A stretch of DNA of 5,232 nt. Source: an uncultured Eubacteriales bacterium (GTDB taxonomy: Bacteria > Bacillota > Clostridia > Oscillospirales > CAG-272). Shown one piece after another: positions 1 to 5,232 of the stretch. Position numbers and translations under genes: made by a program. Numbering within the stretch: position 1 is the stretch's first letter; each line of letters begins with the position of its first letter. Location of the stretch: assembly GCA_900556615.1 (NCBI GenBank), contig USPP01000147.1, positions 1-5,232 on the forward strand, written 5' to 3'. The notes beneath the pieces are model-generated. The model searched no databases and had not been told where the DNA came from. It was given only the letters and a program-made list of their open reading frames with translations.

Positions 1-885
1 CATGCCGTGAGGATATCTCACGGGATCGGGAGAAAAATAACCGATATTTTCGGGTGCTTCCGCATTGTCAAACGCAGAATGATACCATTCCCAATCCACC
101 CAGATTGTGTCTGCTCCGTAGTCATAAAGATTTTCCCTCTGCCACTGCGCATTTTTCAGCACTGCGTCCTCTGACGCCCCGAACATAACGGCATACCATG
201 TCATCCAGCCCGCCGGCGGCTTCGGAAAAGTATTGTTTTTGTTGATAGGAGAATACCGGGTTCTGAATCTCTGCTCATAAACATGCCGATGCGTAATCAG
301 AGAAAGCTTTCCTTTAGCCTCAAAGGTATATCTCTGAGAAGACCACGAATATCCCAGACGCTCGGATGCCGTTCCTTTTACCGTCAGCGCCTCATCCGTC
401 TTTCTGTCAAAGAGAGAATCATCGATTTTACACACGACAGGTCCCAAAGCCGAACGGAAATCATCCTGCTTTATATCTCTGTCAAGGCATACCGCCATGC
501 AGTCATCTCCCTCTCCGAAGATAAGCTCTCCTCTGAAACAAGGAAAAACATCTTTCGGAAGTCCGACAGCCTCACAGTCTATTCCGTCTCTCTTTACCGT
601 ATATACAATATCTATCACAGAGGGCATTGCTTCATTCCCGTCCGACAATCGCTCGGTAATTTTCGTACAGGGAATATGCGGAGGCTGCTCCCATATATAC
701 TCCGCTTTTTGATAGGAATTCACATCAAAAAGTTCATTCCCGTTCGCATCCTCAAAGGCAAGCTTCACTTTATCTGCGATTATGCCTCTGCCTTCGCAGA
801 TACAGCAGAAAAGTCTGCTGTGCGGATCAATCTGAACCGCGAGTTCGAAATAATTTGCATACGTATTATTAAAAATGGTATTCAT
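1..885 (-). CDS. GH36/GH27-like (melibiase-type) glycosidase, N-terminal 295 residues; 3' end outside window
   Basis: The frame is open without a stop from the ATG at 885 to the window edge. The start is fixed by an in-frame TAA at 900-898 and a GAGG ribosome site at 894-891, five bases upstream. There is no signal peptide, so the enzyme is probably cytoplasmic and acts on imported oligosaccharides. Residues 1 to about 215 look like an all-beta N-terminal domain. From residue 223 the sequence PPAGWMTWY, then a helix with ENLYDYGADTIWVDWEW (to residue 267) and the closing YPHGM, resembles the first strands of the TIM barrel in alpha-galactosidase-type enzymes. In those enzymes GWxSWY precedes an (I/V)DDG motif and a FPxGM segment. 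Here the usual Asp-Asp-Gly is replaced by VDWEW, so the family is a clan-level guess. The catalytic aspartates of GH36/GH27 enzymes lie further downstream and are not in the window. It is the last gene of the visible cluster, 144 bases after the GH99-like gene. Substrate is unknown. Confidence 0.6.
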   Translation of the reverse strand, partial: MNTIFNNTYANYFELAVQIDPHSRLFCCICEGRGIIADKVKLAFEDANGNELFDVNSYQKAEYIWEQPPHIPCTKITERLSDGNEAMPSVIDIVYTVKRDGIDCEAVGLPKDVFPCFRGELIFGEGDDCMAVCLDRDIKQDDFRSALGPVVCKIDDSLFDRKTDEALTVKGTASERLGYSWSSQRYTFEAKGKLSLITHRHVYEQRFRTRYSPINKNNTFPKPPAGWMTWYAVMFGASEDAVLKNAQWQRENLYDYGADTIWVDWEWYHSAFDNAEAPENIGYFSPDPVRYPHGM

Positions 886-1029
886 ATAAACCTCATTTTA
901 CTTATAACTTGACTGCGTGATCCTATATGGCTCCGATACCGCATTTTCAACTGCCTCGGCGATGATACAGACATCAATTCACATCCAATTCCTGAAAGAT
1001 GAAACATAAAGCTGTTCAAAAACACTTTG

Positions 1030-2221
1030 TCATTGAGCGTTATTGATTTGATCTACGGCATTCTTTAACCCTTCCAGCATCTTAAACCCCTCTCCTTTGG
1101 TAGGGATCAGAAATCCGCCCTCACATACTTCATCCCACGCATAGATAAGTGCAATATTACCCGCGCTTTGTTCAGGATTGTCCTGAAGCCATTGATAGGC
1201 GTTCAGAATATGCTGCGTAAAGACCTCCGCCGTATCCCGTCGTATTTCCCGACCAATCGGTTTCCCACGGACGGCAATCCCATCCGGAAAGGATACAAGG
1301 TGCATAAGCAAGGTCTGAATACTCTGATATGGCATCCCATGAAATTTCATGCTGCTGCGTCATCGTTTGATAGGAAAGCTCATAGCTTCCCTCAATCGGG
1401 GAATATCTCCTGTAATTATATCCCGTCAGCGCGTCAAACCCACATTCCTTATCCCTGCTAAGCCGCTTCTGAAGCGCCTCGACAGAAAAACTCTCATAGT
1501 TAAAATCAATAGCGCCGGTCGACGGCGTTCCGTAAGGACATTCGCAGCCGATAATATAAGCGCCACCGTAAGCCTCAGTCTGTGCTCTGAGATAATCAAA
1601 GCATTCCCTTACTTTATCCGTACCGCCGAGATCAGTCACCAGGTTTGTGATAACATAGAATATAATCACCGGTTTTCCGTTAACCTTAAGCGCATTTTTC
1701 TTCGACATATATCTGATAAAGGTATTACAGGCGTCCTTCCAGGTATCATAAGTAATCCTTGCACCGTCGTGATTGGCAACCATGAGGCAGAATTCCATAT
1801 CTTCCTGACCTTCCGCCCGGGAGAAATTCATAACAGCCTGATTCAGTTCGGGATGTCCGTAATACCAGTCAAAAGCAAAAAAGGAAAGACCGTTCTCCTT
1901 CGCAATCTGAATCTGATAGGCCATATTGGAAAGACTATCCTCAGTCCATCCCCAAATCGGCTCTCTGCCGGCAAATTCCGTCATCAGACGGTCAGTATAA
2001 TGGTTTCCTTCATAGGAAAAGCCATACCATACATATGCTCCTAATCTCATCTTATCCTCTTTCTCCGAATCGTTTTTTTCCGAATCGGTATTTACAATTT
2101 CTGTACCGGATGTATTTCCGTCGCTTTTGTTTTCCGTATCGGAGGATTCCGAAGCATTCCCGCAGGAAAAACAACAGGAAATACACAATACAAGGCAAAT
2201 TAAAGACAATATTTTTTTCAT
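1030..2221 (-). pseudogene. GH99/WbsX-like glycoside hydrolase lipoprotein, broken by a single-base frameshift
   Basis: The first frame starts at ATG 2221 after a GGGGGA ribosome site and gives 349 residues. They comprise a lysine-led hydrophobic signal (1-19), a likely lipidated Cys20 (Cys16 is the alternative), a Ser/Asp/Glu/Asn-rich tether (21-57), then a TIM-barrel domain. That domain carries GAYVWYGF (61-68), the GLSFFAFDWYYG block (111-122), CLMVANHDG (145-153) and NGKPVIIFY (181-189). These match the GH99-like/WbsX family, which includes endo-alpha-mannanases. After GNTT (325-328) this frame loses all family resemblance and stops at 1172. The expected C-terminus is in another frame: TAEVFTQHILNAYQWL, then AWDEVCEGG at about 1140-1114, stopping at 1030. 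In GH99 the paired glutamates of WNEWxEG are the catalytic carboxylates; here they are the codons at 1131 and 1122. Removing one base near 1231-1250 restores about 396 residues, a reasonable family length. The gene is either a true recent pseudogene or carries a sequencing or assembly error. The product would act at the outer face of the membrane. Confidence 0.75.
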
Positions 2222-2313
2222 TTATCCCCCACTCTTTCTGCCAATGAACCATGCACAAAGTATTTGTTCACGCCTTAAATCAGAAAAATTCCTTCGCTTC
2301 GAGAGACTATACC

Positions 2314-2345
2314 AAGGGGCTGTCCGCGTTAATGCGGCAACCCTT
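2314..2345. other. Imperfect palindrome in the spacer before the GH99-like gene
   Basis: The arms AAGGG (2314-2318) and CCCTT (2341-2345) enclose an inner CCGC (2324-2327) and GCGG (2334-2337) around a six-base loop. On the minus strand it begins 22 bases after the stop of the gene ending at 2368. It is not followed by a T-run, so it is a poor terminator. It may be a partial attenuator, an RNA-stabilising hairpin or a relic of a repeat. Confidence 0.35.
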
Positions 2346-2367
2346 TCTCTGCATTATACAGCTTATT

Positions 2368-3096
2368 TTATCTCTTCTTCTTTGAAATAATTGTGATTCC
2401 TGCAGCTGCCGCCGTCAGAATAACAGCAGCTGCCGCAAAAGAATCGTCGGTTGACGGCGTAGGTTCCGGCTGTGGGTTATAATAAGCATTGGCATCCGCT
2501 TCGCTGGTAAAGAAGCCGATATCCTTAATATAAACATCCTCTTCCGCGCTCAGGAGATCCCAACGGGTAAGCTTTGTGACGGCAGTCGCGGAAGACACCT
2601 TATCTGCGGGAATAGCCAAGATTGCGGTAGTCCACTCAGCCGATGCGGGAATCTCAAAATCCGGGTTGAAGCCGTTTGCATCAAATTCCGAACCATCGGT
2701 GGAATTATAGCTAAACATCCAATGAAACGTAAATTTTCCTGCCGATTTATAAGTTACGGTAAAAAACTTGTATGCCTTGGTATCAATGGAATATTTATCG
2801 TCCCAGTGAGCCTCACCCTCTCCGGAATGAACGGTCGTTCCCTGATCATAATATAAGCTCACCATTTGTCTTGCATCGGTTTTAGGAAGCTTCAAAGCTT
2901 CGTTTTCAATTGCACCGTAACTGAGCCCCGCTTGGAAAATTCCGTCCCAACTGAACATTTCTGTTTTTTGGGTTTTGATCACAAGATGCTCTCCGAGTTC
3001 AGCGTCAACATCGGTCGGTCTTACGTCCTCGGCAGATACACTGAGAAAGGCTGTACAGAGTAAAACGGCGCTGATCAATACAAATACTTTTTTCAT
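2368..3096 (-). CDS. Secreted C-terminally anchored protein with a probable carbohydrate-binding beta-sandwich
   Basis: The protein has 242 residues. The start is ATG 3096, preceded by GGAG nine bases upstream. A longer reading from TTG at 3114 would place that ribosome site inside the gene and bury the signal peptide. Residues 1-22 form a classical signal peptide ending VSA. Residues 25 to about 205 are rich in aromatic and polar beta-strand segments (FSWDGIFQAGLSY, YKFFTVTYKSAGKFTFHW, WTTAILAIPADKV) and end in DVYIKDIGFFTSEADANAYY. That ending resembles the last strands of galactose-binding-like or CBM jelly-rolls in clostridial surface proteins. A short Pro/Thr linker (PQPEPTPSTDD) leads to an Ala/Ile-rich transmembrane helix (about 218-237) and a KKKR tail, so the protein stays bound to the membrane with the module outside. 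No catalytic motif or LPXTG is visible. Its build parallels the LamG protein upstream, which suggests a joint glycan-binding role. The exact family is not recognised. Confidence 0.8.
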   Translation of the reverse strand: MKKVFVLISAVLLCTAFLSVSAEDVRPTDVDAELGEHLVIKTQKTEMFSWDGIFQAGLSYGAIENEALKLPKTDARQMVSLYYDQGTTVHSGEGEAHWDDKYSIDTKAYKFFTVTYKSAGKFTFHWMFSYNSTDGSEFDANGFNPDFEIPASAEWTTAILAIPADKVSSATAVTKLTRWDLLSAEEDVYIKDIGFFTSEADANAYYNPQPEPTPSTDDSFAAAAVILTAAAAGITIISKKKR

Positions 3097-3130
3097 TGAA
3101 TTGTTCTCCTTCAATTATTTTTATCCAAAA

Positions 3131-3279
3131 GCAAAGCTGCATTTAGATTTATGATATGAGCCGTGCAGTGGGGATAGGCGCGCTTATCGCCGCCGGCAAT
3201 TTCACTGCCCACGCACGGCGCATGGATTCGCTTTGCACGTCTTAAAGAAGCTTTTTGTCGGCAAAGCCAGCGAAAAAAG
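3131..3279. repeat. GC-rich, strongly self-complementary intergenic element (possible small mobile repeat or structured RNA)
   Basis: This occupies most of the 215-base gap between the two anchored-protein genes. The core at 3160-3219 is about 68% G+C, unlike ordinary clostridial spacers. Its arms GCCGTGC-A-GTGGG (3160-3172) and CCCACGCACGGC (3208-3219) give 12 base pairs with one bulged A. Inside lie the near-palindrome at 3173-3188 and GCCGGC. An outer pair GCAAAGC (3131-3137) and GCTTTGC (3230-3236) flanks the core, and a second GCAAAGC at 3261-3267 could compete for the same partner. A further imperfect hairpin spans about 3251-3279, with arms CTTTTTGTCGGC and GCCAGCGAAAAAAG. Whether it recurs in the genome cannot be seen here. 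Confidence 0.45.
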
Positions 3280-3311
3280 GATTTTTTATCGTTGACTTCT
3301 GAAACCGGGTA

Positions 3312-4451
3312 TTATTTTTTCTTCTTCTTTACAATTATTACCGCAGCCACCGCAGCTATTACCACAACAGCAGCGACGATTCCGATGACAAGGCCTGTCG
3401 GAACGCCTCCGTCGTCAGAGGGAGCCTCTGTACTCTCCGCCGGTTTCTGTGTGCTGCTCTCTGTTCCGGAGGTATGGGGAGCGGTTTCCTCCGCAGAGGT
3501 ATCCGGCTTGGATACGCTTGTATCGGGTGCGGAAGTATTGGGAGCCTCAGAAGAGGTATCGGGCGTTGTCTCTGGCAGGTCCGCACCTGTTGCCGACATA
3601 TAATAGGAAATATCAGTAGCAGAAAGAATCGAATCAAAAACCATTACCTCGTCAAGAGCGCCTGTATAGGAATGATTTACGACCATTTCATCATTTTCAG
3701 CGTCATAACAGGTATTAGCCGCAAGCGCGAACGGACGAGCAGTGTTAGCAAGCTTTATTCCACCGGACTCATTTACATCTGCCGTCTGATCATAAAGCTT
3801 TTCTCCGTTGACATAATAACAGAACTGACCGGTAGTCGCATCGGCTGTCCATACGATAAAAAACCATTTGCCTTCCTCATAGGGATATGTAGCGGTATTT
3901 CCGGTACAGGAGCCGTCATGTCTTTCCACCCTGTCAACCATAATTGCCGGATTCACTAAAGTAGGAATAATGTAATTATCGGCAAGGGAAAGCATGGTAA
4001 AGCCGCCGAACGCATTGCCGGTTTCGTCCTGAAGCGCTCCGCCGTCATGTCCGTTTGATATAATACGTCTCCATGTGGATATGTCAAAGTTATCATAGTC
4101 GGAAATTTCATTTTTGATCCAATATGCAATTGTCAGCTTTTTAGAACCGGAGGCCGCAATCACATCCGCATAATCTTCTCCGTACCCATTGTCTTTGGAG
4201 GTTTTGGCGTAGAGAGAGCTAAGCCCGTCAAAGAATACAGCGTTCCCACTGGGGCCTTCCTCCACCTGTTCGGGTGTTCCGAGCGATATAAGGTCGTTGC
4301 CGTTGCCGCTTTTGTCCTTTCCGAGATTTTCCGCATCCTCAAAATCATACCACGCAACAGGCTTTACCGAGGGTTCCTCGGCAAACGCCGCAAGCGGTAG
4401 CATTGAAAGAATGCAAAATGAGACTAAGAGTGCTGAAATAATTTTTTTCAT
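3312..4451 (-). CDS. Secreted LamG/concanavalin A-like lectin-fold surface protein with C-terminal membrane anchor
   Basis: The protein has 379 residues. The start is ATG 4451, with GGGAGG six bases upstream. The frame is open further up to 4538, but that extension would put 29 polar residues before the signal peptide and overlap the upstream gene. Residues 1-24 are a signal peptide ending in the Ala-Phe-Ala cleavage motif. Residues about 30-293 look like one LamG/jelly-roll domain. AWYDFEDAENLGKDKSGNGNDL is the typical opening strand, FFDGLSSLYA, KKLTIAYWIK and GKWFFIVWTAD are the core strands, YYVNGEKLYDQ is the hairpin, and GALDEVMVFDSILSATDISYYM is the closing block. A Thr/Ser/Pro-rich stalk (294-352) leads to a 22-residue transmembrane helix (353-374) and five lysines. 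No hydrolase residues are evident, so binding of a polysaccharide or host glycan is the likeliest role. It lies just downstream of the transporter binding protein, probably in the same transcript. Confidence 0.85.
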   Translation of the reverse strand: MKKIISALLVSFCILSMLPLAAFAEEPSVKPVAWYDFEDAENLGKDKSGNGNDLISLGTPEQVEEGPSGNAVFFDGLSSLYAKTSKDNGYGEDYADVIAASGSKKLTIAYWIKNEISDYDNFDISTWRRIISNGHDGGALQDETGNAFGGFTMLSLADNYIIPTLVNPAIMVDRVERHDGSCTGNTATYPYEEGKWFFIVWTADATTGQFCYYVNGEKLYDQTADVNESGGIKLANTARPFALAANTCYDAENDEMVVNHSYTGALDEVMVFDSILSATDISYYMSATGADLPETTPDTSSEAPNTSAPDTSVSKPDTSAEETAPHTSGTESSTQKPAESTEAPSDDGGVPTGLVIGIVAAVVVIAAVAAVIIVKKKKK

Positions 4452-4464
4452 ATGTTTCCTCCCG

Positions 4465-4481
4465 TTCCGGTTGATCCGGAA
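4465..4481 (-). other. Short hairpin directly upstream of the LamG gene ribosome site
   Basis: TTCCGG and CCGGAA form a perfect 6-base inverted repeat around a 5-base loop. It ends two bases before the GGGAGG ribosome site of the gene starting at 4451. It could limit or protect translation initiation of the LamG protein, or act with the larger hairpin at 4494-4538 as an intercistronic structure. No T-run follows it, so termination is unlikely. Confidence 0.45.
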
Positions 4482-4493
4482 TTTTATTTTATG

Positions 4494-4538
4494 ATGAGAA
4501 TCCGCAGCAGACATTATCTCTTCTGCGGCAGTTCTCAT
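4494..4538 (-). other. Two-tier hairpin overlapping the stop codon of the solute-binding protein gene
   Basis: The outer arms ATGAGAA/TTCTCAT (4532-4538 and 4494-4500) are a perfect 7-base inverted repeat. The inner arms CCGCAG/CTGCGG (4523-4528 and 4502-4507) add six pairs, and three further pairs follow after one mismatch. No T-run follows on the minus strand, so it is not a typical intrinsic terminator. It is better read as a 3' stabilising or processing hairpin, as is common after binding-protein genes in transporter operons. The structure is seen directly; the role is inferred. Confidence 0.55.
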
Positions 4539-5232
4539 TCATATTTTTCTATGAGTTCTGCCAGCTTCGTATCAATTGAGGTTTTATACTTATTATAGAA
4601 GGTTGCCAAGCTGTGCGTCGGAATTGTCGCTATCAGATTGCCCATATTCGACAGCGGATCAAGCGAGGTGTGGAAAAAGCCGAGATCGTACGCTCTTGAA
4701 TCTTTTATAATTTGGAGCATTTCCTTCGATTCTTCATCCCGCGACTTCTGAATTTGAAGCGTCTGCTCATAATATTCATCTATTACAGACTGATATCCAC
4801 CGTAGCAAAGAGCCTCGATAATCGCGCTTGTACGTTCCGCGTCTAAAACCGTGTACGGTACTCCGAATTCATGGACATAACAGGATACATGACAGGAATA
4901 TCCCTCATCGCCCTCGTTAAAATTCGGCCACGGCACAAGACCAAACTCAAAATCATAATCACCCATTGTTGTCAGACCGTTTACATAGGTATCCCAAAAC
5001 AAAGCCTGCTCCGCTTCGACATCTACCGATTTATCTCCATCCTTATTGAAATACATCGTCGCGTATGAGGAATCGATCAGCGAATAGAACTCACTGTATG
5101 CCTTATCGGTCGCATCGGTTACACCCGGACAGTATGGAATATCATCACTGTCCTTTAAAAGCAACCGCGAGCCTGTTGAATACATAACCTGAAAGGAAGC
5201 GCCATGCTCATGCGTACTGTACCCGAAGCGGT
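4535..5232 (-). CDS. ABC transporter extracellular solute-binding protein (family 1, carbohydrate type), C-terminal 231 residues; 5' end outside window
   Basis: The frame is already open at the window edge (first complete codon at 5230) and stops with TGA at 4537-4535, so the N-terminal half, signal peptide and any lipobox are not seen. Recognisable segments include ALFWDTYVNGL, then YDFEFGLVPWPNFNEGDEGY, which corresponds to the YDFGxLPxPKYxE element of clostridial family 1 sugar-binding proteins. Next come FGVPYTVLDAERTSAIIEALCYGGY and VIDEYYEQTLQIQKSRDEESKEMLQIIKDS, the conserved helices of the C-terminal lobe. The charged end IDTKLAELIEKYE is also usual for this family. The protein would sit outside the membrane and deliver oligosaccharides to a two-permease importer, whose genes are not in the window. 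The ATG at 5185 is internal and not a likely start. The sugar cannot be read from this part. The gene is followed by two intergenic hairpins and the LamG gene. Confidence 0.85.
   Translation of the reverse strand, partial: RFGYSTHEHGASFQVMYSTGSRLLLKDSDDIPYCPGVTDATDKAYSEFYSLIDSSYATMYFNKDGDKSVDVEAEQALFWDTYVNGLTTMGDYDFEFGLVPWPNFNEGDEGYSCHVSCYVHEFGVPYTVLDAERTSAIIEALCYGGYQSVIDEYYEQTLQIQKSRDEESKEMLQIIKDSRAYDLGFFHTSLDPLSNMGNLIATIPTHSLATFYNKYKTSIDTKLAELIEKYE

Noticed and set aside
283..912. Plus-strand open frame of 209 codons
   Set aside because: It lies antisense over the melibiase-type gene, which has a clear ribosome site and domain motifs. The plus-strand translation is basic, low in domain-like patterns and resembles nothing I recognise.
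1225..1255. Programmed ribosomal frameshift in the GH99-like gene
   Set aside because: Joining the frames needs a +1 shift in this stretch. I see no slippery heptamer, no rare-codon or stop-codon site as in known +1 systems, and no downstream structure; the family is not known for recoding. An indel is simpler.
1349..2044. Plus-strand open frame of 231 codons
   Set aside because: It is antisense to the GH99-like barrel, whose family motifs are unmistakable on the minus strand. The plus reading has no recognisable domain.
2306..2332. Promoter with TATAGT (2311-2306) and TTAACG (2332-2327) on the minus strand
   Set aside because: The spacer is only 15 bases and the -35 match is weak; it also lies inside the palindrome. 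Not strong enough to annotate.
3097..3114. Alternative TTG start at 3114 for the second anchored protein
   Set aside because: It would absorb the GGAG ribosome site into the coding region and add six polar residues before a perfect signal peptide at the 3096 ATG.
3251..3290. Intrinsic terminator after the LamG gene
   Set aside because: The hairpin has interior mismatches, and on the minus strand it is followed by GCTTC and not by a T-run. It looks terminator-like only on the plus strand (T-run at 3282-3287), where no gene ends.
4452..4538. Upstream start at 4538 for the LamG protein
   Set aside because: It would overlap the preceding stop codon, add 29 residues before the signal peptide, and ignore the GGGAGG site placed correctly for ATG 4451.

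Overview
The window reads as part of a carbohydrate-capture and degradation locus from an anaerobic Gram-positive gut- or rumen-type Clostridia (Bacillota), probably Oscillospiraceae-like. That placement is an inference. It rests on strong GGAG-type ribosome sites, a family 1 sugar-binding protein of clostridial style, and surface proteins that end in a hydrophobic helix plus a lysine tail. All five supported genes lie on the minus strand, so transcription runs from high to low coordinates. No tRNA, rRNA, transposase or CRISPR array is visible.

In transcription order, the window first holds the C-terminal part of an ABC-transporter solute-binding protein (5232-4535, cut by the window edge). 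Next, after a gap with two hairpins, is a secreted, C-terminally membrane-anchored LamG/concanavalin A-like protein (4451-3312). A 215-base gap follows with a GC-rich, strongly self-complementary element (about 3131-3279). Then comes a second secreted, C-terminally anchored protein with a probable beta-sandwich binding module (3096-2368). After it is a GH99/WbsX-like glycosidase lipoprotein whose reading frame is broken by one extra base near 1231-1250 (2221-1030). Last is a cytoplasmic GH36/GH27-like (melibiase-type) glycosidase that runs off the low-coordinate end (885-1).

A coherent reading is as follows. Two anchored non-catalytic proteins may hold a glycan at the cell surface, and the GH99-like lipoprotein would cut it outside the cell. 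The solute-binding protein and its unseen permeases would import oligosaccharides, and the intracellular glycosidase would trim them. A mannan- or galactose-containing substrate fits the two glycosidase families, but the sequence does not fix the substrate. The gaps between genes are 83 to 215 bases and hold hairpins, with no clear intrinsic terminator on the minus strand. One operon with internal tuning of expression is therefore plausible but unproven.

The points most worth following up are the frameshift in the GH99-like gene, the structured intergenic element, and the paired C-tail-anchored surface proteins.
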